Notes under the pieces: model-generated
Databases searched by the model: none
Told to the model about the DNA's origin: nothing
The model's input: the letters and a program-made list of their open reading frames with translations, nothing else
Assembly: GCA_913056495.1 (NCBI GenBank)
Contig: CAJXMO010000005.1
Coordinates: forward strand, 1-64,000
Direction: 5' to 3'
Length of the DNA: 64,000 nt
Origin: an uncultured Alteromonadaceae bacterium
Lineage (GTDB): Bacteria; Pseudomonadota; Gammaproteobacteria; Enterobacterales; Alteromonadaceae
Position numbers and translations under genes: made by a program
Shown here: positions 27,765 to 37,090 of the stretch, piece after piece
Layout: each line of letters starts with the position of its first letter
Numbering within the stretch: position 1 is the first letter of the stretch

Positions 27765-27765
<1 letters not shown>
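27334..27765 (-). CDS. DUF2069 membrane protein
   Basis: The 143-aa protein has about four membrane segments (LTGYLGLFILIPLWHVWL, VWFVLGLWLTPLLFPLKGM, NFICMFYFLHSLTLIY and a last one around LAFAEFILAGLWFTGASY) and a basic C-terminus. It matches DUF2069, of unknown function. Its start overlaps the wrbA stop by one base, so it is part of the bepA–arsC–wrbA unit. Confidence 0.82.
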
Positions 27766-28705
<940 letters not shown>

Positions 28706-28707
28706 AA

Positions 28708-30171
28708 TTACAGCCTTTTGAGATTTTCTTGTTCATTTCTTAACTGCTTAATCCTGGCCGAAATTCGTTTTTTGTCGATTTCGGACTGACGATCAATATG
28801 GTTAAACGCCGTATGGAGCTCATCAATTGCCTTAGGATAAGCCAGAACCATTGCATAAAGTTCTGCCTGAGCCTGATGGTATTGAGAACGGTTGCCTAAA
28901 GCTTTATAGGCATCAGCCATTATTTGCCAGGCAAGATAATGCTGTGGGTGCAGAATAATAAAATCTTTCAAAATATCAACTGCTTTATTCGCCTGATTTC
29001 CCTGAAGCAATGCGTTTGCATAATTTAAAACCAATACTTGGTTATTTGGCATCAGTTTTAGCTTGTCCTCAAGTATTTTATAGATGACCTTAAATTGTTT
29101 AAGCCCAATAATAACATCGGTTTTTAAATCTAAATAAAACAGGTTACTGCTTTCTTGTTCTAACAGCTCATCAATGACTTTATTCGCCGCCAGATAGTCT
29201 TCGTTTTTCATTAAGGCTAAAGCCAGACCGTATTGGTAATAAGGCTTCTGACGAGGCTTGGCATTTTTAAGTTGATTAGTATAAAAATCGACATGGTATT
29301 CAGGTCTATGGGTGTAGAGCACCGCGGTTCTGATTTTTGCCAGCTGAAAGTCAGAACTCACGGGTAAAAATACCGGGGTTAAGCCGTCTATGCGTGCACG
29401 GATATCACTGACCCGGCTATCCGGTAGTGGATGTGAATACAACATAGCGGGTAGTTTGCTTGAGTATCTGGATTGTTCAGCAAGGCGTACAAAAAAATCT
29501 CTAGCGCCGCGAGGGTCGTAACCGGCTTCGATTAAGGTTCTAAGGCCGATTCGGTCAGCTTCTTTTTCATTCTGACGGGTATAATTCAGCGCCATTTGTT
29601 GTGAACTCGCCTGTGCGGTTGTTATGGCGGCGGCCCCGGCACTCGGATCGGCCATTGCAATTAAGATAGCGCCAAGTAAAGAAGCAATTGTCAGTGGTGC
29701 ATTTCTTTGTTGTTCTTCAATTGATCGCGCAATGTGCCTTTGGGTCACGTGCGCGATTTCGTGTGATAGAACCGAAACCAATTCGCTTTCGGTTTCTGCT
29801 TCGAGCAATGTCTGAGTATGAATAGCAACAACGCCGCCGAAGGTAGCAAACGCATTTATTTGCGGGTTTTTAATTAAATAAAAATCAAACGGGTACCGGA
29901 CATCATCCGCTTTAGATACCAGTTTTTTACCCAAGGTATTAATGTATTCGTCTAATAATGGGTCACTGATTATAGGTGAGGTAGCGCGCAATTGTTTACG
30001 GATAACTTCACCAATCAACTTTTCTTTTTCAATCGTCAGTGTGCTGGCTGCAACCGTACCTAAATTGGGCAAGTTGTTAGTTGAAAGATTATTTGCATAT
30101 ACACCGGGTGTCACACAGAGCTGGCATGCCATTGCCAAACCACAGATAATTTTTTTTAATCTATTTTTCAA
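28708..30171 (-). CDS. bepA: BepA, periplasmic M48 metalloprotease/chaperone
   Basis: The 487-aa protein helps assemble and degrade outer-membrane proteins such as LptD. A signal peptide ends near residue 26 (VYA). The zinc motif is HEIAH at 137–141 with NEKEADRIG as the third-ligand helix, and a TPR domain follows (about 300–480). The start is TTG with AAGG seven bases before it. The next Met lies inside the signal peptide. It leads the bepA–arsC–wrbA–DUF2069–synthase run. Confidence 0.93.
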   Translation of the reverse strand: MKNRLKKIICGLAMACQLCVTPGVYANNLSTNNLPNLGTVAASTLTIEKEKLIGEVIRKQLRATSPIISDPLLDEYINTLGKKLVSKADDVRYPFDFYLIKNPQINAFATFGGVVAIHTQTLLEAETESELVSVLSHEIAHVTQRHIARSIEEQQRNAPLTIASLLGAILIAMADPSAGAAAITTAQASSQQMALNYTRQNEKEADRIGLRTLIEAGYDPRGARDFFVRLAEQSRYSSKLPAMLYSHPLPDSRVSDIRARIDGLTPVFLPVSSDFQLAKIRTAVLYTHRPEYHVDFYTNQLKNAKPRQKPYYQYGLALALMKNEDYLAANKVIDELLEQESSNLFYLDLKTDVIIGLKQFKVIYKILEDKLKLMPNNQVLVLNYANALLQGNQANKAVDILKDFIILHPQHYLAWQIMADAYKALGNRSQYHQAQAELYAMVLAYPKAIDELHTAFNHIDRQSEIDKKRISARIKQLRNEQENLKRL

Positions 30172-30297
30172 ACGAATACCTTTGTTTACTCTCTATTAAA
30201 TCTTTACTGTTAGAGGGGAATTTATTTAATTTGTTTCCCAGATTGGATAATTTACTGCGCTAAGCTTTGATAAATTGGCAAAAAGAACAGCTTGTTA

Positions 30298-30936
30298 TCA
30301 CTCACCTAACAATAAATTATCCAGATCAGAATCATCCATTTTTTTCTCTAATGAGCGGAAATATTGCTCAATACTGACGCCGTCAAATTTCACTACATCA
30401 ACATGCTCACGCATATACTCTATAATATTATCGACCGCTTTCATCGAATAAAAAATGAGAGCTCTGTCGGCATCATCACCGCTTTTAAAATAATATTCTA
30501 TAAATTTGTGCAACTGGTTCATTCTGCCCAGTACTTTCATTGTGCCTGGATCCCAGAGTTGGAACTCCATTAGCCGGTGGTTTTTAACATACTGGTCTAT
30601 TTGTTTATTTTTAGCAAAAGGAAAACAGTGCAGTTCAAAGCCCCGGTCAGTAAATACTTGATGAATTGCAAGCCTTGGTTTTTTCCTGACATGAATTTGG
30701 TTGTACTCATCCATATAACCGTCCAATAAATTGATATTCCAATTGGTTGGTTTGCAAATTTTATTTAGCGCATTATCAAACCCCATCGAATGCTGACTTT
30801 CAAATTCACTGACAGATGACGCGACTAAATGGTAAAATGGCGGCAATTCTCCCCAGTTAAGCTGTTTTTTATATTTATTGATATCTTTCAGTTTGGGATT
30901 TTCAGGCAATGCAGAGCCTGTAATCGAATTAAGCAT
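30298..30936 (-). CDS. Unrecognised 212-aa soluble protein
   Basis: I do not recognise this protein. It has no signal peptide or membrane segment. The middle contains PRLAIHQVFTDRGFELHCF and MEFQLWDPGTMKVLGRMNQL, and the C-terminal third is helical. It ends in an acidic–hydrophobic tail, DDSDLDNLLLGE, which resembles the CheY-binding motif of FliM (SQxEIDxLLxG). It stands alone between bepA (same strand, 126 bp away) and the divergent TusA-like gene. Codon use looks like that of its neighbours. Confidence 0.7.
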   Translation of the reverse strand: MLNSITGSALPENPKLKDINKYKKQLNWGELPPFYHLVASSVSEFESQHSMGFDNALNKICKPTNWNINLLDGYMDEYNQIHVRKKPRLAIHQVFTDRGFELHCFPFAKNKQIDQYVKNHRLMEFQLWDPGTMKVLGRMNQLHKFIEYYFKSGDDADRALIFYSMKAVDNIIEYMREHVDVVKFDGVSIEQYFRSLEKKMDDSDLDNLLLGE

Positions 30937-31107
30937 AGTTAAAAAGAACCTCTGGGTTATCCTCGAGTCTATATATTAAAAGGCCTTTTGCATTGTTATT
31001 ATGATTGGAGTTTTATGGATTGCTGACAGAAACTGAATATTCTGTTTTGCGTTAACTGTTATATTTGGCTCAAACCTAGGCTCAAAAACTGACGTGGTAA
31101 TACTAAA

Positions 31108-31329
31108 ATGCAACATCAATTAAATACTCAAGGTTTAGTTTGTCCGATGCCGCTATTAAAACTCAAACTACTGCTTAAACAATGTCAAACCGGTGATCAA
31201 ATTGTGCAAAGCATCACAGATACTCGCTCAGTTAAGGATATTCCAGCGTGGCTTGAAATGAAAGGATATTCTGTTGAGATCAGGCGCTTAGATAGCCAAA
31301 TTACCATTTTGGATATCAAAATCAGTTAA
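31108..31329 (+). CDS. TusA-family sulfur carrier protein
   Basis: This 73-aa protein has the TusA/SirA/YeeD signature GLVCPMPLLKLKLLL, with the persulfide cysteine at about residue 12. True TusA has a longer C-terminus and acts in tRNA 2-thiolation. This shorter form is probably a paralogue with an unknown sulfur target. TusA-like genes near bepA are seen in other gammaproteobacteria. Confidence 0.85.
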   Translation: MQHQLNTQGLVCPMPLLKLKLLLKQCQTGDQIVQSITDTRSVKDIPAWLEMKGYSVEIRRLDSQITILDIKIS

Positions 31330-31394
31330 GGTTTGCTGATGTTCGGGCCGATAAATAAACAGCGGGCTTTAGTTTTTACCATGAGGAGGAAGCA

Positions 31395-31865
31395 ATGAGC
31401 CAGGATTTATTGATTCCATTTTTACCCAGAGTGGTACAAAACAGACTGGAGAAACCTAAGCTTAACGTCAAGCGGATTTCCAAAGAACCGCGCATTTCGC
31501 AAGAAGCTTATCAGGAAGAAAACCAATACGAGCACTATGATCAAAACAATATAGTGGTGAGTCGCCATACGCCCGAAAAAGATAATGCCAGACAGGGTAA
31601 ACCCGATAGCGGACAGGCGCAGGAGCAAGCTAGTTCATCTCAAAATGACGTGCTTGCAACAGATGATGAAGTATCACAAAACACTGACTTATCCGAGGAA
31701 CAAATTGAAGCGTTTGAACATCCGACTTATGAAAAGGATGAGATTTTTGAACATAAACAGCAAAAAAAACTGATTCAGGACCATCTGGCTAAAACACAGG
31801 ACAGATCAAAAAAAGATGATAAACCTGAAGATGATGATGAAAAGCATATCGATATTCTAATTTAA
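31395..31865 (+). CDS. Unrecognised acidic, low-complexity protein
   Basis: This 156-aa protein has a short hydrophobic N-terminus (MSQDLLIPFLPRVVQN), a basic stretch (KPKLNVKRISKEPR) and then a long Gln/Glu/Asp/Lys-rich tail that looks unstructured and ends EKHIDILI. AGGAGG lies nine bases before the ATG, so it is likely a real gene. It has no recognised domain. It lies 65 bp after the TusA-like gene and 68 bp before yoaA. Confidence 0.6.
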   Translation: MSQDLLIPFLPRVVQNRLEKPKLNVKRISKEPRISQEAYQEENQYEHYDQNNIVVSRHTPEKDNARQGKPDSGQAQEQASSSQNDVLATDDEVSQNTDLSEEQIEAFEHPTYEKDEIFEHKQQKKLIQDHLAKTQDRSKKDDKPEDDDEKHIDILI

Positions 31866-31933
31866 CGTCTAGGGCCTAGCTAAATCGCCTAAAAACTGGA
31901 TAATGGCTCATTTTACCGGGCTCAGAGGTCATT

Positions 31934-33868
31934 TTGTCAAAGCTTAAACAAGTATTTTCCAGTGAAGGCGCACTTGCAAACGTGATATCTGGCTATCAAC
32001 CCAGACAAGCGCAACTTCAACTGGCACAAGCTTTTGCCGATGCGGTCGAAAATCAATCTTTGGTGATTGCTGAAGCCGGTACTGGCACGGGCAAAACGTT
32101 TGCTTATTTAATACCGGCTTTGTTGAGTGAAAAAAAAGTGATTATCTCAACCGGTACCAAAAACCTTCAGGAACAACTTTATCATAGGGATTTACCTCTA
32201 GTTAAAAAAGCTTTGGTCAGTAAAGCGAAAACCGCTTTGTTAAAAGGGCGCTCTAATTATTTGTGTTTATTAAGACATAAGCAGCAACAAGCACCTGAGA
32301 TGCTCAACGATAAAACAGTTGAGAAAGATCTTAAGCAAATTGCAAGATGGGCGGTGGCCACTCAAAGTGGTGATTTAGGGGAAGTGACCAGCATAGCCGA
32401 AGATTCAAAGGCGATTCCTCTGGTAACCAGTACGCTTGATAACTGTCTGGGCAAAGACTGTCCTGATTATAATGACTGTTATCTGGTTAAAGCGCGTAAA
32501 AAAGCGGCAGAAGCTGATTTAGTTGTCATTAACCATCATTTATATTTTGCAGATATGGCAGTTAAAGATACAGGCTTTGGCGAAATTGTACCGGACTCTC
32601 ATGTTGTCGTTTTTGACGAAGCTCATCAGATCCCTGACATTGCTTGTGAATATTTTGGCCAGCGATTATCAACCCGCCAGTTAGTGGAGTTGGCCAAGGA
32701 TATAGAAACTGAATACCGAACTGAATTAAAAGATTTACGCCAGCTTGGAAAAGCCGCAGACAAACTTCAAACCAGTGCCAAACAATTCAGATTAGCATTT
32801 TCAATCGACCCTGAAAAAGGCAACTGGCGTGATAAAGGCCAGACGCCCGAATTTATCGAACATATAGAATCCTTATCTCAGGCCATTGAGTTTTGTTATG
32901 AAGTCGTAAAATTGGCCGTCGGTCGGACAAAAAATGCAGACAGTTTATTTGACAGACTGGTTATTGTGAAAGCAACGCTAGAGCGTTTAACTCAATGGAA
33001 TCAGCCTAATGTGAGCCTTTGGTATGAAACCACGCCGCGCCATGCGAGTCTGAATTTAACCCCTTTATCGATTGCCGATAAATTTTCAAATTTAAGAAAG
33101 GATAAAAAGCAGGCTTGGTTGATGACATCAGCCACGCTAGCGGTAGACGGTAAGTTTGATCATTTTACAGAATTACTCGGATTAGACGACTTTGAATCTT
33201 TGTCGTTAGAAAGCCCGTTTGATTATAAAAATCAGTCGGTTTTATGTATTCCCAGATACTTTCCTGAGCCGCATGACAGAAGTGTACTGGCAGAATTGAA
33301 AAAAACGGCAATTGAGCTTATTAAAGCGAGTCAGGGGCGCTGTTTCTTTTTATTTACCAGCTATCGAATGATGAATTTGATGGCAAACACTTTAAAAGCG
33401 GCCATTGATAACCCCATTTTTGTACAGGGGGAAGTGCCTAAACGAAAATTGTTAGAACAGTATCTGGCTGAATCAAATCCTGTGCTGTTGGCAACCGGCA
33501 GTTTTTGGGAAGGCGTGGATGTACGAGGCGATGCATTAAAATGTGTCATTATCGACAAGTTGCCTTTTGCAGCACCAGATGATCCGCTAACACAAGCCCG
33601 AATTGAAAACTGTCGGCGAAAGGGGCAAGATCCTTTTAATAAAATTCAGATACCGCAAGCCGTTATTACTTTAAAACAAGGCGCAGGTCGTCTGATTCGC
33701 GATGTTAAAGATAAAGGCGTATTGGTGATTTGTGATCCCAGACTGGTCAGTCGTCCTTACGGTGAAATATTTTTACAAAGCTTGCCCGATATGAAAAGAA
33801 CCAGAACGTTAAGTCAAGCTTGTGAGTTTTTAGCAAGATCAGATGAAGATACTCTGATTGAAGAATAA
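31934..33868 (+). CDS. yoaA: ATP-dependent helicase YoaA (DinG/XPD family)
   Basis: This 644-aa superfamily 2 helicase has Walker A EAGTGTGKT (Lys54), four cysteines for a 4Fe–4S cluster (Cys111, 171, 176 and 182) and a DEAH box at 228–231. GSFWEGVDVRG and the QGAGRLIR motif VI complete the core. In E. coli YoaA works with the HolC clamp-loader subunit in repair of stalled forks. The start is TTG after AGAGG. tsaB follows as in E. coli. Confidence 0.92.
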   Translation: MSKLKQVFSSEGALANVISGYQPRQAQLQLAQAFADAVENQSLVIAEAGTGTGKTFAYLIPALLSEKKVIISTGTKNLQEQLYHRDLPLVKKALVSKAKTALLKGRSNYLCLLRHKQQQAPEMLNDKTVEKDLKQIARWAVATQSGDLGEVTSIAEDSKAIPLVTSTLDNCLGKDCPDYNDCYLVKARKKAAEADLVVINHHLYFADMAVKDTGFGEIVPDSHVVVFDEAHQIPDIACEYFGQRLSTRQLVELAKDIETEYRTELKDLRQLGKAADKLQTSAKQFRLAFSIDPEKGNWRDKGQTPEFIEHIESLSQAIEFCYEVVKLAVGRTKNADSLFDRLVIVKATLERLTQWNQPNVSLWYETTPRHASLNLTPLSIADKFSNLRKDKKQAWLMTSATLAVDGKFDHFTELLGLDDFESLSLESPFDYKNQSVLCIPRYFPEPHDRSVLAELKKTAIELIKASQGRCFFLFTSYRMMNLMANTLKAAIDNPIFVQGEVPKRKLLEQYLAESNPVLLATGSFWEGVDVRGDALKCVIIDKLPFAAPDDPLTQARIENCRRKGQDPFNKIQIPQAVITLKQGAGRLIRDVKDKGVLVICDPRLVSRPYGEIFLQSLPDMKRTRTLSQACEFLARSDEDTLIEE

Positions 33869-33910
33869 AAAATTGTACGATTAAATTTTAGTGATTAAAG
33901 AGTAAATTGA

Positions 33911-34618
33911 ATGAGCGATAAGCAAGATTATTGTGTACTGGCGCTGGATACATCAACCGAAGCTTGTTCGGCAGCCGTTTTAACGCCTAACGACAGTTAT
34001 GTTGAATATGCAGTTTGCCCGAGAGAGCATAATAAACGAATACTGGATATGGCGCAGCGGGTGCTTAATCAAGCAGGCGTGACCCTTGCTGATGTGGATG
34101 TGATTGCCTATGGCAAAGGTCCGGGCAGTTTTACCGGTGTCAGAATTGCAACCGGAATCGTACAAGGCATTGCCTTTGGCGCAGACAAACCCGTCGTGGG
34201 CGTTTCTAGTCTGGCTGCAATGGCTCACGCACTTTTTCGGCTTGATGGCACTGAATCTGTGATCAGTGCAATTGACGCCCGGATGAATGAAATTTATTTA
34301 GGGATTTATCAAACTCACAAACTGGGTCATTCTGAAGCGTTATTCCCTGAACAGGTTTGTGCACCTGAAAATGCTTTATCAATGGTTGATACAGCAAATA
34401 ACTGGCAGGCAGTTGGAACCGGATGGCAAACTTATCAAACGATTTTATCTGAACAGGTAAATGCACAAATTAGCACTGAAATCGAATTTCCAAACGCGTT
34501 AGATATCGCTTATTTGGGATTAACTGAATATTTAGCCGGTAATGCAACTTCTGCTGATTTAGCTTGCCCCAGTTATGTCAGGGATCAGGTGACCTGGCAA
34601 AAACTACCGGGTAAATAA
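33911..34618 (+). CDS. tsaB: TsaB, tRNA t6A synthesis subunit
   Basis: The 235-aa protein is the non-catalytic partner of TsaD in N6-threonylcarbamoyladenosine formation at tRNA position 37. It starts LALDTSTEACSAAVL and has YGKGPGSFTGVRIATGIVQG, both typical. The ASKHA metal motifs of TsaD are absent, as expected. It lies 42 bp after yoaA. Confidence 0.94.
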   Translation: MSDKQDYCVLALDTSTEACSAAVLTPNDSYVEYAVCPREHNKRILDMAQRVLNQAGVTLADVDVIAYGKGPGSFTGVRIATGIVQGIAFGADKPVVGVSSLAAMAHALFRLDGTESVISAIDARMNEIYLGIYQTHKLGHSEALFPEQVCAPENALSMVDTANNWQAVGTGWQTYQTILSEQVNAQISTEIEFPNALDIAYLGLTEYLAGNATSADLACPSYVRDQVTWQKLPGK

Positions 34619-34653
34619 GCCGAGTTCGTTAAACAGATCAGGCAAGTCTGACT

Positions 34654-35304
34654 ATGAAAAATCGTAAAGTTCAGTTTGTTGTATTTATTTTATTGGCACT
34701 GGCTCTTGAGTTTATCCCTTTTATCAATATTCCGCTCAAATGGCTCGAAACCTATTTTCATGAAATCAGCCATGGTATTGCCGCCATTGCGACCGGGGGA
34801 ACGGTTGTAAGCATCAGGCTAAATCCGAATGGCTCGGGTTTATGTATCAGTCGGGGCGGCTGGCCTGTCCTGATCAGTTTGTCCGGATATTTAGGCGCGG
34901 CTTTCTGGGGCTGGCTCATCATCGCGATTTCAGAGAAAAAAGTGCAGTTGGCCAGAATATTCAGTATCATGACTTTTATATTATTTTTCATTAGCTTAGT
35001 ACTGTGGGCAAGGGATGTTCTGAGTATTCTGATTTTATTGTGTCTGTTAAGTTTAAATTTATTGATGATTCGGAAACTGGATCACACTTGGTTGAAGGCC
35101 ATACTGCTGTTTATCGGGATTAGCGTTATACTTAATGCAATAAAAAGTCCCTGGTACCTGATAGATGGTCAAGCTGTAGGGGATGGTGCCAGTTTAGCTG
35201 AGCTGACCTTCATTCCTGAAGTGGTCTGGATATTCATTTGGATGCTGGCAGGCCTGTACGGGCTATATTTAAGTTGGCGAGGTTTATATGCAAGTCGTAA
35301 TTAA
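34654..35304 (+). CDS. M50B-like membrane metallopeptidase
   Basis: This 216-aa integral membrane protein has about six hydrophobic segments. The zinc motif HEISHG (36–41) lies at the end of the first segment. The GGTVVSIRLNPNGSG strand and the Gly-rich GGWPVLISLSGYLGAAFWG helix match the Peptidase_M50B group. Its substrate is unknown. Its last 17 bases overlap the Slp-like lipoprotein gene. Confidence 0.78.
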   Translation: MKNRKVQFVVFILLALALEFIPFINIPLKWLETYFHEISHGIAAIATGGTVVSIRLNPNGSGLCISRGGWPVLISLSGYLGAAFWGWLIIAISEKKVQLARIFSIMTFILFFISLVLWARDVLSILILLCLLSLNLLMIRKLDHTWLKAILLFIGISVILNAIKSPWYLIDGQAVGDGASLAELTFIPEVVWIFIWMLAGLYGLYLSWRGLYASRN

Positions 35305-35893
35305 ACAATTGAAAAACATTTTGGTGATAGCGGCCGCTATGGGGGCAGTTGGATGCAGTTCTGTACCAGACAATTTAGTGGTGGGCGAACAAGTCAATTT
35401 AGTCAACTATCAGCAAGCCAGTCAAAATGCCAGACAGGTACTCGGTGAAAAGGCGCGCTGGGGCGGTGTGATAGCCAATATTAAGCATAAACCGAATCAC
35501 ACTATGCTGGAGATTGTTCAATACGAACTCAGATCTAACAGTAAACCTAAGCCCGGAGATGATTCTTTAGGTCGATTCAGAGTCTATGTAGACGGATTTC
35601 TGGAACCTAAAATTTATCAGGAAGGACGGTTAGTCACAGCATTAGGTGAAGTCTCCGAACCGGAAAAAGGAAAAATTGAAGAGCAGGAAATTTATTTTCC
35701 GGTGCTCAAACATAGTGTAATTCATATCTGGCCGAAAGAAAAAGAAGTTAAAGATAATGATCATTGGCGCGATCCTTTCTGGCCATATTCAAGCCGCTGG
35801 TACTGGTCTCGTTATCATTACCTGCACCCTTTATATATGCCTAATCCGGATAGAGAAAAGCCTAAACGTAAAAAGAAAAAAGCCGTTCAGTAA
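35288..35893 (+). CDS. Slp-family outer membrane lipoprotein
   Basis: The 201-aa precursor has a lipobox ending at Cys23 (AVGCSS). The body matches Slp/YeaY: GEKARWGGVIANI, then YVDGFLEPKIYQEGRLVTALGEV. It has an unusual aromatic C-terminal tail (WPYSSRWYWSRYHYLHPLY) and a basic end. In E. coli yeaY also sits beside tsaB and yoaA, which supports the call. The overlap with the protease gene implies coupled translation. Confidence 0.87.
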   Translation: MQVVIKQLKNILVIAAAMGAVGCSSVPDNLVVGEQVNLVNYQQASQNARQVLGEKARWGGVIANIKHKPNHTMLEIVQYELRSNSKPKPGDDSLGRFRVYVDGFLEPKIYQEGRLVTALGEVSEPEKGKIEEQEIYFPVLKHSVIHIWPKEKEVKDNDHWRDPFWPYSSRWYWSRYHYLHPLYMPNPDREKPKRKKKKAVQ

Positions 35894-35901
35894 TACTCAC
35901 T

Positions 35902-36816
35902 ATGCCGAGTCCTGAATCATTGCACTGGCGGCAAAATTATTTGCCGCTGGATTCTGCAGGTCTGATTAATTACAGTTTTCTGACCAACTTTGAAATTAAT
36001 GCTGACAGTCAGCTTAATCGACCTGTTATTTGCCTGCATGGATGGCTGGATAATGCGGCCAGCTTTTTTAAAATTGCCCCCTATTTAAATCATCATTCTT
36101 TGATTCTTCCTGAGCTGGCTGGGCATGGTTATTCATCTCATCGGCCTTTATCCGGTTACTACCATCTGATTGACTGGGTCTATGATTTGTGGCGCTTTAT
36201 AGATAAACTGAATATTCAGTCTTGTATATTGGTTGGTCACTCTATAGGTGGCATGATCTCATCTATCTTAGCTGCGATATTGCCGGCTAAGGTAGAAAAA
36301 CTTGTCTTGCTCGAATCTTCTGCCGCTTTTACATCAAACCCGCAAGCCCTGGTTGAAAATATAAAAGCCGCTTTTGTCAGCAGAAACCAAGTAACGGATG
36401 TGAACCTAAAAAAGAAACAGCGAAGTATACGGGCATTACCTGCTCTGATAGAGACACGGGCAAAGGTCAGTGAATTTGATCCAACTTTGGCTGCGCTACT
36501 GATGGAAAGAAACATAGAACGTTCAGCAGACTATTTTACCTGGCTGAGCGATCCCAGATTAAAAACTTTATCGCCAATACGATTAGATGACGATCAGGCT
36601 CAGGCTTATATCGAAGCTATAGAGGCCGATTGCCTTGCCGTGCTTGCCGAGCAGGGTTATCCGAGCATAGCGCGTGCGTTGAATCGAAGAAAAACCAGTT
36701 TTAAACAAATTAAAATTAAAACCATGGCTGGCGGACATCATTTTCATATGCAAGACCCAGAAAAATGTGCGCTTTTAATTGAAGATTTTATTCAAAATAA
36801 AAAGACAGATTTTTAA
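35902..36816 (+). CDS. Alpha/beta hydrolase
   Basis: This 304-aa alpha/beta hydrolase has an HGWLDNAASF oxyanion motif, a nucleophile in GHSIGG (Ser about 112) and a C-terminal His in GGHHFHM. Relatives with HGWLDN are often called esterases or serine hydrolases of unknown substrate. It lies 8 bp after the Slp gene and 2 bp before the DUF3820 gene, so it belongs to one transcript with them. Confidence 0.85.
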   Translation: MPSPESLHWRQNYLPLDSAGLINYSFLTNFEINADSQLNRPVICLHGWLDNAASFFKIAPYLNHHSLILPELAGHGYSSHRPLSGYYHLIDWVYDLWRFIDKLNIQSCILVGHSIGGMISSILAAILPAKVEKLVLLESSAAFTSNPQALVENIKAAFVSRNQVTDVNLKKKQRSIRALPALIETRAKVSEFDPTLAALLMERNIERSADYFTWLSDPRLKTLSPIRLDDDQAQAYIEAIEADCLAVLAEQGYPSIARALNRRKTSFKQIKIKTMAGGHHFHMQDPEKCALLIEDFIQNKKTDF

Positions 36817-36818
36817 GT

Positions 36819-37037
36819 ATGCAACAGGCCGATTTGGTGAAAATAGCTAATATGCAAATGCCGTTTGGTAAATACGCGGGTCGTTCACTGATTCGCCTAC
36901 CAGAGGAGTATTTATTATGGTTTCAGAAAAAAGGCTGGCCTAAAGGTGAGCTGGGCCGGCTGATGGAAATTACCTTAACCATTAAAATGGAAAATTTAGA
37001 TTATTTAATTTTACCGCTTCAGTCTGAACGCGGTTAA
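36819..37037 (+). CDS. DUF3820 small protein
   Basis: The 72-aa protein contains MPFGKYAGRSLIRLPEEYLLWF and KGWPKGELGRLM, the signature of DUF3820. Similar modules appear in exonuclease-related proteins. Its function is not established. It starts 2 bp after the hydrolase stop. Confidence 0.85.
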   Translation: MQQADLVKIANMQMPFGKYAGRSLIRLPEEYLLWFQKKGWPKGELGRLMEITLTIKMENLDYLILPLQSERG

Positions 37038-37090
37038 TTCAGTTATTAATCATTGTATTGAACTTTTAATTTTTTAGAGAGAGAAAGACG

